Positions 17,862 to 27,680 are shown, counted from the stretch's first letter. The stretch is 61,448 nt of DNA from Veillonella sp. AM51-8BH (GCF_003463825.1 NZ_QSDY01000004.1:1-61448), one strand, 5' to 3'. Program-made: numbers and translations. The notes: generated by a model from the sequence alone, not told the origin.

Positions 17862-19844
17862 TTATTCAGCTGCATTAGTATCATTTACTTTAGATTCATC
17901 CTTTTTATCAGGTGTTTTTGTGTCTTGTTTATCAGACTTTTTCACATCTTTTTTACTGGATTTATCCTTTTTTGATTGGTCTTCCAACTCTAATTTATGT
18001 TCCATCTTGATTTGATTTTTAACTTCTTTTACGCGTTTAGCTAGTGCTTTATCACGATCAGCTGGCTTCATAACATGAATTGTAAATTGACCATCACCTT
18101 GAACGATGTACTCTGTATCAATAGCAGTCTTTTCGATTTGATTATCATCATCCTTATTGGAACCCAAATCTTCTTGACCAATTTTTTTCTTTACATCCCC
18201 TGGCATAGGTTTTGATTCCACATCTTTAAGTTTCGCTTTTTTAACAGATTTAGAACCATCTTCATCAACAAGGCTAATGCCATCTTCTAAAAACTCTACA
18301 ACGATTTGATTATTCGTATCAGTCTTTTGAATTTCATCATAAAGCTCATCAAAATCTTTATGAACTTTTAATCGACGTAAGATTTCATCAGTTAAATTGT
18401 ATTTTTGTTTTTCTAATACATAAGGTAATGGGATTTCACCGCCCCCACGCACCTCTAAGGTATACTGACCAACAGCTTGATCTTCAGGAACTTTAAAGAA
18501 GATTTGTTTAACAACTTTCTCCCCGCGGAATGGCTCCAACGTTACATCTACAACGATTGTATCCCCAGGAGAAACAATGGTAGAAGATGCAGACGCATCA
18601 ATAAGCTTTGCAGTTTTCTTATCTTGTGTTACTTCAGTTTCTACAGAGATATCAGAGATTTCATAATTAATGAAGCGGTTATTCATAAGAACATCGATAA
18701 CATTGTAGAACTCATCAACAGCCTTCTCTGAGATAGAGTCAGAACTATAGAACATATTAGTTCGTGTTAACGGTTTATGTTCTTTACCTCTTGGAGTAAT
18801 AGTATAAGAAATTGTAGCTGTACCAGCGCCACTACGATCTAATGTTTTATTCAACATATTATATAGAGATGTAGCCGCTAAAGTCGGTGTCATTTCACTA
18901 TCTTCAATGACCTTAACAGAGCTAGTTTTATCACGTCCCATATCAAGGTCTTTCAAATGGAATCGCATAGGGATCCCTGGAGAAATCACACCAGAAACAC
19001 CTGCAATACCAGCACCTCTATCTTCAGTTACAGAGCCAACTTCCTTGCCCATAGAGCCCAATTTGAAAGCAGCATCATAACTTTTAACTACTGTAAAGAT
19101 GCTTGCATTATGCATGAAGTAGTTTGAGGAGCCATGTTTTAAGAATGGATGACCAAAGGCAACAATCTTTTCCCCATCTACATAGGTAACAGTACCAATG
19201 GCCCCCAGTTTTAGGTCACCATCAACTAGTAATGCTGCTACAGAACCACCGGCTTCTAGAGGTTTAGCAATTTCATCACCACTAGCACTAGCCGTATCAT
19301 ATGTTTCATATTTATATTGTGGCAACTTGGATTTGAAGTAATCCATGGATGCTGCATCAAAGCCATAAGCCATAAGTGGCGTGCCAAGAGGGATCAATTG
19401 TTTATCATCCCATGGTTTGGATAAGTTCTTCTCATATGGAATATTCCATAATTTCACCATATCCTCGATAGGGGTAATCATCCCAATCGTACCATCTGCA
19501 AAGCCCCAGCCATAAGCAACAGCACCAACGAGCTTACCATTTATATATACAGGACTACCACTCATGCCATGAGCGATGCCGCCTGTTTTTTCCATAACAG
19601 GACCAGAGAACTTCGCTAAAATAAGATGACCAGATGGTCCCTTATCCTTCATGACACCAAGTACCTTTACATCAAAGGTAGAAATGGTATCTCCTACAAT
19701 TACAGTTTTTGCAATGCCTTCCATACCTGTAGTTACATCATTGACAGGCATGAAATCAACAGCCTGTGCAGCTGTAAGTGAAGTACAGAAGAAAAGCGCC
19801 AGTATCGCTTTTCTATACCGACGCCAAGAATGAGAAAACTTCAT
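17862..19844 (-). CDS. secreted SpoIVB-type (S55) serine protease-like protein
   Basis: A 660-residue exported protein with a signal peptide (about 1-28) and a SpoIVB peptidase S55-type domain. GGIAHGMSGSPVYINGKL (about residues 88-105) carries the GxSGSP serine motif, Ser95 being the likely nucleophile, and VAFGHPFLKHG supplies a candidate histidine. The middle is beta-rich; the last ~70 residues are a Lys/Asp/Ser-rich low-complexity tail. SpoIVB itself is a sporulation signalling protease, yet no sporulation gene is present here. Family members outside sporulation are poorly understood. It is co-transcribed with mlaEFD and tolC, so an envelope role is inferred. Whether it is proteolytically active is not shown. 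Confidence 0.75.
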   Translation of the reverse strand: MKFSHSWRRYRKAILALFFCTSLTAAQAVDFMPVNDVTTGMEGIAKTVIVGDTISTFDVKVLGVMKDKGPSGHLILAKFSGPVMEKTGGIAHGMSGSPVYINGKLVGAVAYGWGFADGTIGMITPIEDMVKLWNIPYEKNLSKPWDDKQLIPLGTPLMAYGFDAASMDYFKSKLPQYKYETYDTASASGDEIAKPLEAGGSVAALLVDGDLKLGAIGTVTYVDGEKIVAFGHPFLKHGSSNYFMHNASIFTVVKSYDAAFKLGSMGKEVGSVTEDRGAGIAGVSGVISPGIPMRFHLKDLDMGRDKTSSVKVIEDSEMTPTLAATSLYNMLNKTLDRSGAGTATISYTITPRGKEHKPLTRTNMFYSSDSISEKAVDEFYNVIDVLMNNRFINYEISDISVETEVTQDKKTAKLIDASASSTIVSPGDTIVVDVTLEPFRGEKVVKQIFFKVPEDQAVGQYTLEVRGGGEIPLPYVLEKQKYNLTDEILRRLKVHKDFDELYDEIQKTDTNNQIVVEFLEDGISLVDEDGSKSVKKAKLKDVESKPMPGDVKKKIGQEDLGSNKDDDNQIEKTAIDTEYIVQGDGQFTIHVMKPADRDKALAKRVKEVKNQIKMEHKLELEDQSKKDKSSKKDVKKSDKQDTKTPDKKDESKVNDTNAAE

Positions 19845-19856
19845 TCCTGCTCTCCT

Positions 19857-20141
19857 TTATTTACTTTCTACTGTGACAACGATTTGATCACGAGAAACGT
19901 CTGAGCCCACTGTAACATTAACCGCCGTTACAGTACCAGTTACAGTAGATTTAGCAGCAGCCATAGGGCCAGCCAATGTCTCTACAGTTACCAATGTTTG
20001 ACCTTCTGTTACAGCAGAGCCAACAGAAACTGTAGAAGCAACTTTACCTGTTAATACACTTTGGTATGATACAGGGGCCGCCATTACAGAGCTAACACTT
20101 AAAATGCCTAAAGCAGCTAATGCCAACACTACTCTTTTCAT
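19857..20141 (-). CDS. small secreted biotinyl/lipoyl-like domain protein
   Basis: A 94-residue precursor with a signal peptide ending near VMAAPV (about residue 22), then a single biotinyl/lipoyl-like barrel. Glycine turns and 'VTEGQTLVTVE' / 'STVTGTVTAVNVTVGSDV' halves resemble biotin carboxyl carrier domains. The usual MKM lysine position reads GPMAAAK, so normal biotinylation looks unlikely, and the domain is exported. It has a very strong SD (AAGGAGGG) and its own promoter, and is the first gene of the S55-mlaEFD-tolC unit. Function is unknown; a structural or binding role is possible. Confidence 0.7.
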   Translation of the reverse strand: MKRVVLALAALGILSVSSVMAAPVSYQSVLTGKVASTVSVGSAVTEGQTLVTVETLAGPMAAAKSTVTGTVTAVNVTVGSDVSRDQIVVTVESK

Positions 20142-20179
20142 AACGATCCCTCCTTTTACAAAATTAGTTATGTATTTAT

Positions 20180-20208
20180 AGTATACTAAATTATTACTAA
20201 TATTTCAA
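20180..20208 (-). promoter_or_regulatory. promoter for the biotinyl-S55-mlaEFD-tolC operon
   Basis: On the minus strand TTGAAA (20203-20208), a 17-base spacer and TATACT (20180-20185), both five of six matches, lie about 40 bases before the first ATG. Confidence 0.65.
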
Positions 20209-20229
20209 ACAAAATTGTATGCAACGAAT

Positions 20230-21573
20230 TCATTTTATAATTACAATATCCTCATAGGTCGTAGGATTTGAAGTCGCTTTATGAACGTATGTATCATTGA
20301 CTACTAAATCAACACTACCTTGATTCGATAATTCAGCACCATCCACGACGCCTAATTTGGATAATAGTTGAGCCCCTTCTTGTTGTGTAACCCCTACGGA
20401 TTGAAGCCCTGCTTTATCAACAGTAAGAACCACCAAATTATGATCCTTAGTAGTTCCTATAAAACTACGAGCTTTATTATGGGTCCCATCAGCACCTACA
20501 TAGTTACCATTTTTCAAAACCATAGTACCTGCTTGTAAAGCTGCTCCACCAGTGGTATTCACTTGTGCCAACTCCGGTCTATTTTGAATCGTAATCGGTG
20601 TGCCCACCTTTAATTTACGTAACGCATCCCTAGATTCTCCATGACCAGATAATACGTATTGGTTTTCTCCAATTTTAGAATTCCCTTTTTGACCACTAAC
20701 CACCTTGCCATTAGCAACAGTCACTTCGTATCCAAAGTCATTAGTCTTTGTAGATTCTCCATACGCTGATGTATATAGAGTCAAAGCATTTTCTTTACGA
20801 CTTGTATTAACAGAAGTAATCAGGAATGTATCCTTCTGTGTTTTAGCCTGTAGTAAAGGTCTTTTTTCTTCAATAAAATATCCACGATTTGGTGTATATC
20901 GCAAGGTGCCACGGTTAGAAATACGCTCTAAATCGATAGTTCCATCACTTGCCACAGAGTAAGGGCGATCAAAACTACTACCTTTTACCTTTGCGCCAAT
21001 TATAGCAGTATGTGATTGAACTACAGATGATAAGGGTTTACCTTCCGAAACATGAGCCACCACCATAGGCGAATCATTGTCCACAGATAATGCAAAGGCT
21101 TGGATTTTGCCTTCTGCTACAGTGTTATTAATCTTGCTATAAGTAACAGATTTATTTACATCCTTTGTTGTTTGTTGAGCATAGCTAGAAAACAAATCAA
21201 CTACAATACGCGATGGCTTCTCCAATGTAAATTCATGATGTTGTACATCCTTGTTAGCCGTCAATGTTACTTGCAAAGACCCATTAACAGGTTGTAAGCC
21301 AATGCCTTTTAAAACACCTGTTTTTGTATTATTTTGCGCTATAGGCCCCGTCAATCCATTTGTAGTACCACCAAGGTTAAGAGTAAGGGCATGTGTGGAC
21401 TCATTGTAAGACTTAGTCCAAGATACAGGCATTTCAGATACATCCAATACAATTCGACTTGTGCCTTCATGATTAGATACACGTACACCTGTTAAATTCC
21501 CAGCCTCAGCATAAGGTATGGTACTGCCTAGAAAACCTAAAACAGCAAAAGTCATATATAAATATCGTTTCAT
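20230..21573 (-). CDS. AMIN-domain protein with phosphodiester-glycosidase-like C-terminus
   Basis: Exported 447-residue protein: signal peptide (about 1-25), an AMIN domain (about 26-130; GVRVSNHEGTSRIVLDVSE, then PSRIVVDLF), a linker, and a C-terminal region (about 330-447) resembling the NAGPA phosphodiester glycosidase family (NKARSFIGTTKDHNLVVLTV, then GVTQQEGAQLLSKLG). AMIN domains target proteins to peptidoglycan or septal sites. The family's usual DGGGS active-site turn reads DGAELSNQGS here, so catalysis is doubtful. The frame opens at a TTG six bases upstream; the ATG at 21573 has GAGGA with 7-base spacing. It has its own promoter. Confidence 0.75.
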   Translation of the reverse strand: MKRYLYMTFAVLGFLGSTIPYAEAGNLTGVRVSNHEGTSRIVLDVSEMPVSWTKSYNESTHALTLNLGGTTNGLTGPIAQNNTKTGVLKGIGLQPVNGSLQVTLTANKDVQHHEFTLEKPSRIVVDLFSSYAQQTTKDVNKSVTYSKINNTVAEGKIQAFALSVDNDSPMVVAHVSEGKPLSSVVQSHTAIIGAKVKGSSFDRPYSVASDGTIDLERISNRGTLRYTPNRGYFIEEKRPLLQAKTQKDTFLITSVNTSRKENALTLYTSAYGESTKTNDFGYEVTVANGKVVSGQKGNSKIGENQYVLSGHGESRDALRKLKVGTPITIQNRPELAQVNTTGGAALQAGTMVLKNGNYVGADGTHNKARSFIGTTKDHNLVVLTVDKAGLQSVGVTQQEGAQLLSKLGVVDGAELSNQGSVDLVVNDTYVHKATSNPTTYEDIVIIK

Positions 21574-21652
21574 ATACAATTCCTCTATAGCGACAAACCA
21601 TATTAATAGGTTTATTTTTATACATCAATTTTATGCAATATACTTTTACTAT

Positions 21653-21681
21653 AGTATACATCATAAAGATGAAAATTACAA
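21653..21681 (-). promoter_or_regulatory. promoter for the AMIN-domain gene
   Basis: On the minus strand TTGTAA (21676-21681), 17 bases and TATACT (21653-21658) lie about 80 bases upstream of the ATG at 21573. Confidence 0.5.
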
Positions 21682-21693
21682 AAAGAGGGCACT

Positions 21694-21759
21694 AAAAAAC
21701 GAAGTTACTATCTACAGTTATTCCAATCATCAATGGCCTAACTATAAATAGCAACTTCG
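21694..21759 (-). terminator. terminator after murA-mreB
   Basis: Arms 21700-21710 and 21749-21759 pair over 11 bp with one G-U, with a smaller inner pairing in the 38-base loop. A run of six T follows on the minus strand. It lies 30 bases past the mreB stop. Confidence 0.6.
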
Positions 21760-21789
21760 TCAATTTACATAGTATGTCAATACAATATT

Positions 21790-23184
21790 TTATTGTAATT
21801 CATCCAAGGTATCACGCAATTGTGACATTTCATCAAGAGCTTTAGCAACCCCTTTGATAACAGCATATCGTGGAGACTCTACCAAATAAGATGCAATACC
21901 TACAGAACGTGTAATAACACGATCTAACCCATCGATGAGAGCACCGCCACCGGTAAGAATGATGCCGTGATCATTAATAGCCGCTACAAGTTCTGGTGGC
22001 GTTTTTTCTAAAATAGATTTAATTCCTTCTAGAATATTCATCACTTGCGCCTCTAAGGCACGTTGAATTTCTAAGGAATTAACAGCAACCATCTTAGGTA
22101 GTCCAGAGCTTGCATCACGTCCTCTAACCTCTATAGTTCGCTCCTTAGCACGACGATCTACAGTACCAACAGAAATCTTAATCTTTTCTGCTGTTAAAGG
22201 TCCAATAACAAGTCGTTTCTTACGACGGATATATCGGATAATAGATTCATTGAAGGAATCCCCCCCAATACGAAGGGATTCACTAACAACAACGCCCGTA
22301 TCACAAAGAACTGCGATATCCGTAGTACCGCCACCAACATCGACAACCATGGCCCCAACTTGGTCTGCATCATTGAGCCCTGTCCCCATAGCTGCCGCTA
22401 ATGGTTCCTCTATAAGGACAGTCTTCTTAGCCCCAGTTCTAAGCAAAGCTTCTAAAATGGCCCGTTTTTCAACAGGCGTAATCCCAGATGGTACACATAC
22501 GATAATACGCGTTTTCATCAATCTAGAAGCAGGCACGACTGAACGAATAAAATACTTTAACATAAATTCGGTCATATCATAATCTGCAATAACACCTGCT
22601 TGAACAGGGCGAATAACGGATATGCCTTTAGGTGTACGTCCTATCATAGTACGTGCAGCTTCGCCTAAAGCGAGAATATCCCCTGTTTTATCATCTTTCG
22701 CAATATAAGCTGGCTCATCCAAGACTAAGCCCTTACCTTTAGCAAAAATAAGAATATTCGCAGTCCCTAGGTCGATTCCCAAGTCAAAGTTTAATGAACG
22801 ATTTAATCGTCCCATCAAATCGCCCACCTGTTCAGGACGAACTAAGCGCTTCAAGGTCATGGCTGGTGTAGTTTTTGCAATAGCTACAGTCTCACGATTA
22901 CGACGTTCCACACGGCGCATCTTCGTGACTTTAACCATGGCTTCACGCATATTGGAAGCTAAATGGCTAGCTTGCTTTGCTACGCCCTCAGAAAGCTTTG
23001 TGGACTTGCGTTTTGTCCTACGCAACGGCTTTCGATTAGTGCTAATTTTAGCGTTTTCAACCTTAGCAGCACCTAAGTTTTGTTGCTCGTTGTATAAAGC
23101 CGGCCCTTTTGAGCGCCGGCTTCGTTTCTTTTTATTCTGTTTTGGCTCTGTACTTTTATTCGTCAACCCGAACAATATCAGCAC
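21790..23184 (-). CDS. mreB: MreB/Mbl-type actin homologue with basic N-terminal extension
   Basis: Bacterial actin that scaffolds cell-wall synthesis. The core starts near residue 130 ([12 protein letters not shown], phosphate 1 loop) and continues with [13 protein letters not shown] (phosphate 2) and [13 protein letters not shown] (adenosine motif) to a normal C-terminus. Before it lie about 125 Lys/Arg-rich residues not found in ordinary MreB of about 340 aa. The start is uncertain: GTG at 23184, TTG at 23175 (6 bases after AGGTG, inside the murA tail), or an internal ATG near residue 124 preceded by AGGTGGG, which would give a standard-length MreB. It overlaps the murA 3' end, so the two are co-transcribed. 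Confidence 0.88.
   Translation of the reverse strand: MLILFGLTNKSTEPKQNKKKRSRRSKGPALYNEQQNLGAAKVENAKISTNRKPLRRTKRKSTKLSEGVAKQASHLASNMREAMVKVTKMRRVERRNRETVAIAKTTPAMTLKRLVRPEQVGDLMGRLNRSLNFDLGIDLGTANILIFAKGKGLVLDEPAYIAKDDKTGDILALGEAARTMIGRTPKGISVIRPVQAGVIADYDMTEFMLKYFIRSVVPASRLMKTRIIVCVPSGITPVEKRAILEALLRTGAKKTVLIEEPLAAAMGTGLNDADQVGAMVVDVGGGTTDIAVLCDTGVVVSESLRIGGDSFNESIIRYIRRKKRLVIGPLTAEKIKISVGTVDRRAKERTIEVRGRDASSGLPKMVAVNSLEIQRALEAQVMNILEGIKSILEKTPPELVAAINDHGIILTGGGALIDGLDRVITRSVGIASYLVESPRYAVIKGVAKALDEMSQLRDTLDELQ
23097..23122 (-). other. GC-rich hairpin at the murA/mreB junction
   Basis: A perfect 8-bp stem, AAGCCGGC with GCCGGCTT, has a 10-base loop inside the early mreB frame, about 35 bases after the murA stop. 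Only a weak U-rich stretch follows. It could partly terminate murA transcripts or limit mreB translation from the upstream start. Confidence 0.5.
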
Positions 23185-24421
23185 CTAACCTTTGCAATTT
23201 ACCTACGAAATCATCATAACCACGATCGATATGATGTAAGCGACCAACTTCTGTTCTACCTTCTGCAGTCAATGCAGCACAAACAAGAGCCGCACCTGCA
23301 CGCAAGTCTGTAGCATTAACTACAGCACCATGTAAGCGTGGCATACCTTCTACAATCGCTTGACGATTGTCGATATCGATATGAGCACCCATTTTGCGAA
23401 GTTCAGCAACATGCATGAAGCGGTTTTCAAATACAGTTTCTGTTACTGTACTTGTACCTTCAGCGATTGTAGTAAGCGCCATAAATTGAGCTTGCATATC
23501 TGTTGGGAAGCCTGGGTATGGTAACGTTTTAATATCAACAGCTTTGATACCTTTACCAGTGCTGATAACGCGAATGCCATCAATTTCTTCCTCTACAGTA
23601 ACGCCAGCTTCTTTTAATTTAGCTACTACTGGTTTCAAATGTTCAGGCAATGCATTTTCTACAAATACGTCGCCACCAGCCATAGCAGCTGCAATCAAGT
23701 ATGTACCAGCTTCAATACGATCAGGAATAACCGTATGAATCGCACCATGTAATTGAGGCACACCTTCAATGCGAATTACATTTGTACCAGCACCGCGGAT
23801 GTTAGCGCCCATTGCATTTAAGAATGTCGCTAAATCAACGATTTCAGGTTCTTCCGCCGCATTTTCGATAACAGTTTTACCTTCCGCCATAGAAGCAGCC
23901 ATAATTACATTTTCTGTAGCCCCTACACTTGGGAAGTCCAAGTAGATTTGAGTGCCTTTAAGGCCTTCTGGAGCATGAGCATATACATAATCTTCAGTAA
24001 TTTCAATTTTAGCACCTAACGCTTCGAAAGCTTTTAGGTGAAGATCAATAGGACGTGCACCAATAGCACAACCACCTGGCATGGAGATTTTAGCCTCCCC
24101 TTTGCGCGCCAAAAGTGGACCCATTACAAGGAAAGATGCACGCATTTTGCGTACAAGCTCATAAGGAGCTTCCGTAGCAGTCAATGTAGATGCATCGAAG
24201 ATAATTTCATCATCTGCTTTATTACGAGTGATTTTAACCCCCAAAGACTCGATAACTTGGCAAATCGTACCTACATCTTCCAAATTTGGAATTTCAAGTA
24301 ATTTACTAGGCGTTGATGCTAGCAAAGTACCGGCAATAATAGGGAGTACCGCATTTTTAGCACTACTAACACGTACACGGCCTTCCAACCGATTGCCACC
24401 TTGAATGATTAGCTTTTCCAA
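23156..24421 (-). CDS. murA: UDP-N-acetylglucosamine 1-carboxyvinyltransferase MurA
   Basis: First committed enzyme of peptidoglycan synthesis: it adds enolpyruvyl from PEP to UDP-GlcNAc. The 421-residue protein has the EPSP-synthase fold, with Lys22-Asn23 (SSAKNAVLP) and the PEP-binding Cys118 in [13 protein letters not shown], so it should be fosfomycin-sensitive in principle. The start codon is TTG, 7 bases after AGGAGG. It is followed by mreB with overlapping frames. Confidence 0.96.
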   Translation of the reverse strand: MEKLIIQGGNRLEGRVRVSSAKNAVLPIIAGTLLASTPSKLLEIPNLEDVGTICQVIESLGVKITRNKADDEIIFDASTLTATEAPYELVRKMRASFLVMGPLLARKGEAKISMPGGCAIGARPIDLHLKAFEALGAKIEITEDYVYAHAPEGLKGTQIYLDFPSVGATENVIMAASMAEGKTVIENAAEEPEIVDLATFLNAMGANIRGAGTNVIRIEGVPQLHGAIHTVIPDRIEAGTYLIAAAMAGGDVFVENALPEHLKPVVAKLKEAGVTVEEEIDGIRVISTGKGIKAVDIKTLPYPGFPTDMQAQFMALTTIAEGTSTVTETVFENRFMHVAELRKMGAHIDIDNRQAIVEGMPRLHGAVVNATDLRAGAALVCAALTAEGRTEVGRLHHIDRGYDDFVGKLQRLGADIVRVDE

Positions 24422-24503
24422 CAGAATTCCTCCTACACTTTTATATCGATCATCTTGTATGAACTACAAGACGTTGTATTTATAACGTCATATACTAAAT
24501 GTT

Positions 24504-24533
24504 ATTATACTATTTTTCGATATATCTCATCAA
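24504..24533 (-). promoter_or_regulatory. promoter for murA-mreB
   Basis: On the minus strand TTGATG (24528-24533), 18 bases and TATAAT (24504-24509). The resulting ~75-base leader holds two small hairpins (stems 24470-24475/24484-24489 and 24454-24459/24465-24470) whose role is unknown. Confidence 0.5.
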
Positions 24534-24554
24534 GAGAATGTGTGAAAATACTGC

Positions 24555-24582
24555 GAAAAAAAGCCCCTCATTTTGAGGGGCT
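24555..24582 (-). terminator. intrinsic terminator after glpX
   Basis: Nine-bp GC-rich stem (24562-24570 with 24574-24582), 3-base loop, followed by seven T on the minus strand. It starts 6 bases past the glpX stop. Confidence 0.92.
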
Positions 24583-24588
24583 AAATTC

Positions 24589-25551
24589 TTATTTTGCTTT
24601 TAAGGATTTTAATTTCTCATCCATATGTACTGTGTCTAAGAAACGAACAGTACCAGTTTTAGAGCGCATTACGATAGTATGTGTACGCGCACCACCTGGG
24701 AAGTATTGAATAGCATTCAATAAGTTACCGCGAGTAATAGCAGTAGCCGCGAAGATAACATCATCTGTACGAACGAGATCATCCAATGTAAGTACTTGAT
24801 TTACATCGGTAATACCCATTTCATGACAACGACGAATTTCTTCTTCTGTTTCTGGTTTCAAGCGTGCTTGCATATCGCCACCTACGCATTTCAAAGCGGC
24901 TGCAGCCAATACGCCTTCTGGTGCACCACCAGTACCAACAACCATGTGTACCCCAGAACCTTCAATACAACATTCCATAGCTGGGTTAACATCACCATCA
25001 GAAATTAACATAATACGTGCACCAAGGTCACGAGCTTCTTTCATCAAGCCATGATGACGTTCACGATCTAGCATAACAAGTGTGATTTCATCGACATTGC
25101 GATTCATTTTTGCTGCTACATTTTTGATATTTTCAGTCAAAGATTTAGTAATATCAATAGCACCTGCACCACGAGGGCCAACGCAAAGTTTTTCCATATA
25201 CATATCTGGTGCATGTAACAAGCCACCTTTTTCAGCAATAGCCATAACTGCAATCGCACCATTTTGGCCTTTTGCAATCAAGTTTGTGCCTTCAATTGGG
25301 TCAACTGCGATATCTACTTCTGGGCCACCAGCACCTACATGTTCACCAATGTAAAGCATAGGCGCTTCATCAATTTCGCCTTCACCGATAACTACTGTAC
25401 CAGAAATACGAACAGAGTCAAATGCTTGACGCATTGCATCTACAGCAAGACCATCCGCTGCATCCTTTTGACCGCGACCAAGTAAACGACCACTGCGTAA
25501 AGCAGCCGCTTCAACGACACGAGCAAATTCCAAAGATAATGTACGATCCAT
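24589..25551 (-). CDS. glpX: class II fructose-1,6-bisphosphatase GlpX
   Basis: Hydrolyses fructose-1,6-bisphosphate to fructose-6-phosphate, the gluconeogenic step. The 320-residue protein has the lithium-sensitive phosphatase metal motif DPIEGTN and GEGEIDEAPML of the GlpX family. This suits an organism that grows on lactate and must make sugars by gluconeogenesis. It is last in serS-transaldolase-glpX and has a strong SD (AAGGAGG). Confidence 0.95.
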   Translation of the reverse strand: MDRTLSLEFARVVEAAALRSGRLLGRGQKDAADGLAVDAMRQAFDSVRISGTVVIGEGEIDEAPMLYIGEHVGAGGPEVDIAVDPIEGTNLIAKGQNGAIAVMAIAEKGGLLHAPDMYMEKLCVGPRGAGAIDITKSLTENIKNVAAKMNRNVDEITLVMLDRERHHGLMKEARDLGARIMLISDGDVNPAMECCIEGSGVHMVVGTGGAPEGVLAAAALKCVGGDMQARLKPETEEEIRRCHEMGITDVNQVLTLDDLVRTDDVIFAATAITRGNLLNAIQYFPGGARTHTIVMRSKTGTVRFLDTVHMDEKLKSLKAK

Positions 25552-25617
25552 AATAGGCCTCCTTATAAGTCCTGTGTGTATTGTAATATGACTCTTACAT
25601 TGAGCCGAATACTTAAC

Positions 25618-26262
25618 TTATTGATTAGCTTGTTTCCAATCTGCCATAAATTTTTCAAGCCCTGCATCCGTCAATGGATGTTTCATAGCTTGCATAAGTA
25701 CTTTGAATGGCACTGTTGCAATATGAGCACCGGCTTTAGCACATTGAATGATATGCAATGGCGTTCTCACACTGGCTGCAATAATTTCGGTTTCAATGCC
25801 ATGAATAGCAAATATGTCTGCAATATCTTGAATTAATGTAAGGCCGTCCATGCTGATATCATCAATGCGACCCACAAATGGGCTCACATAGGTAGCACCT
25901 GCACGAGCTGCCAATAAAGCTTGGTTAGCAGAGAAGATTAAGGTTACATTTGTTTTAATACCTTCTTTGCTCAACACGGCAACAGCTTTAAGACCTTCTG
26001 GAGTCATAGGCACTTTAATAACTACATTGGAGCCTAATTTTACAAGCTCATGAGCTTCTGCAATCATGCCTTCTGTATCAGAAGCAATAACCTCTGCACT
26101 TACAGGACCTTCTACAAGATTTGCAATTTCAGAAATAACTTGTTTTAAGTCGCGTTTAGCTTTCACGATAAGGGATGGGTTAGTAGTCACACCATCTATA
26201 AAACCAAAAGCATACGCTTCTTTTATCTCATCAAATTCTGCGGTATCAATAAAGAACTTCAT
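25618..26262 (-). CDS. transaldolase / fructose-6-phosphate aldolase family
   Basis: Short (214 aa) single-domain transaldolase of the TalC/MipB type. The Schiff-base lysine lies in NVVIKVPMT, and the family N-terminus ([17 protein letters not shown], then GVTTNPSLI) is intact. It acts in the non-oxidative pentose phosphate pathway, or as a fructose-6-phosphate aldolase; the sequence does not separate the two. The ATG at 26262 follows GAGGGGG; a TTG one codon earlier opens the frame. It sits next to glpX, consistent with sugar-phosphate synthesis. Confidence 0.9.
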   Translation of the reverse strand: MKFFIDTAEFDEIKEAYAFGFIDGVTTNPSLIVKAKRDLKQVISEIANLVEGPVSAEVIASDTEGMIAEAHELVKLGSNVVIKVPMTPEGLKAVAVLSKEGIKTNVTLIFSANQALLAARAGATYVSPFVGRIDDISMDGLTLIQDIADIFAIHGIETEIIAASVRTPLHIIQCAKAGAHIATVPFKVLMQAMKHPLTDAGLEKFMADWKQANQ

Positions 26263-26275
26263 CAAATGCCCCCTC

Positions 26276-27556
26276 TTATTTTGCTGCCTTGATTACTTCT
26301 ACGCCACCCATGTAAGGAACAAGTACCTTAGGAATTACAACAGAGCCATCAGCTTGTTGGTAATTTTCCAAGATAGCTGCTACTGTACGGCCTACAGCAA
26401 GACCAGAGCCATTTAATGTATGAACGAATTCTGGTTTACCTTTAGGTCCACGACGGAATTTAATATTTGCACGACGAGCTTGGAAATCAGTCATATTGGA
26501 GCAAGAGGAGATTTCTCTGTACTTGCCTTGAGCTGGCATCCATACCTCTACGTCATATGTTTTAGCAGAACCAAAGCCAATATCACCTGTGCAAAGTGTA
26601 ATGACACGGAATGGTAATTCCAATAAGCGCAATACTTCTTCTGCATTATCAGTTAACTTTTCTAATTCTGCGTAAGAATCTTCAGGTTTAGCTAATTTAA
26701 CCATTTCAACTTTATTGAATTGATGTTGACGGATAAGACCACGTGTATCACGACCTGCAGAACCAGCTTCAGCACGGAAGCACGCTGTAAATGCAGTATA
26801 GTATTTAGGCAACTCTTCTTCGCTCAAGATTTCACCGCTATGATAATTAGTCAATGTAACCTCTGCTGTAGGGATCAAGAAGTATTCTGTATCCTCTACA
26901 TGGTACATATCTTCAGCAAATTTAGGTAATTGGCCAGTACCTGTCAAAGTTTCACGAGTTACCATATATGGAGTCATCATTTCAGTGTAGCCTTGTTTAT
27001 CTACATGAAGATCAACCATGAAGTTAATAAGAGCACGTTCTAAACGAGCACCTAAACCTTTATATACTGTGAAACGAGCACCACTCATTTTACCAGCGCG
27101 ATTGAAATCAAGGATATCAAGATTTTCACCTAAATCCCAATGAGCTTGTACATCAAAGTCAAATTGACGTGGTTCGCCCCATTTACGTTGTTCCACATTT
27201 TCATCTTCATCAGCACCAACAGGAACAGATGCATCGCACATATTTGGCAACATCAACGCCGCATCACGTAATTTAGCTTCTACGTCGCGGATACGATTAT
27301 CAAGCTCTGCAATATCATCGCCTACTTTTTTCATTTCTGCGATTTTATCATCCGCATTTTCTTTATTGCGTTTTAATTGGCTAATTTCTTCAGTTACGGA
27401 ATTACGAAGAGCTTTTAACTCCTCTACTTTACCAATCAACTGACGACGTTCATCATAAGCGGATACAAAGGTTTCTAAATCGCCATTCGTGTGACGATTA
27501 TCTAAGTTTTGTTGCACTAAATCAATATTTTCACGGACAAATTTCAAGTCTAACAT
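26276..27556 (-). CDS. serS: seryl-tRNA synthetase
   Basis: Class II aminoacyl-tRNA synthetase that charges tRNA-Ser. It is 426 residues long: an N-terminal antiparallel coiled-coil arm (about 28-100) that binds the long variable arm of tRNA-Ser, then the catalytic core with motif 2 ([20 protein letters not shown]) and motif 3 ([17 protein letters not shown]). The frame opens at 27577, but GAGG with 8-base spacing selects the ATG of [10 protein letters not shown] at 27556. The leader is too short for a T-box. Confidence 0.96.
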   Translation of the reverse strand: MLDLKFVRENIDLVQQNLDNRHTNGDLETFVSAYDERRQLIGKVEELKALRNSVTEEISQLKRNKENADDKIAEMKKVGDDIAELDNRIRDVEAKLRDAALMLPNMCDASVPVGADEDENVEQRKWGEPRQFDFDVQAHWDLGENLDILDFNRAGKMSGARFTVYKGLGARLERALINFMVDLHVDKQGYTEMMTPYMVTRETLTGTGQLPKFAEDMYHVEDTEYFLIPTAEVTLTNYHSGEILSEEELPKYYTAFTACFRAEAGSAGRDTRGLIRQHQFNKVEMVKLAKPEDSYAELEKLTDNAEEVLRLLELPFRVITLCTGDIGFGSAKTYDVEVWMPAQGKYREISSCSNMTDFQARRANIKFRRGPKGKPEFVHTLNGSGLAVGRTVAAILENYQQADGSVVIPKVLVPYMGGVEVIKAAK

Positions 27557-27609
27557 ACTATAAACCTCATCTTCCAACTATGCTACGAACAATATATTCA
27601 ATACGTTTA

Positions 27610-27618
27610 AGTATACCA
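27610..27618 (-). promoter_or_regulatory. extended -10 promoter for serS
   Basis: TGGTATACT on the minus strand lies about 55 bases before the serS ATG. It is an extended -10 without a good -35. Confidence 0.45.
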
Positions 27619-27680
27619 TATATTGGTGTATTTATCATTAAATTATAAGCTATCTACTAGATTTCTAATTAATTTTTATG

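Noticed and set aside
17862..19844. evidence of sporulation from the SpoIVB-like domain
   Set aside because: The S55 family occurs outside spore formers, and no other sporulation gene is present; the motif order also differs from SpoIVB.
27557..27680. T-box riboswitch before serS
   Set aside because: The leader is under 60 bases from the predicted start of transcription and lacks T-box elements or a terminator/antiterminator pair.
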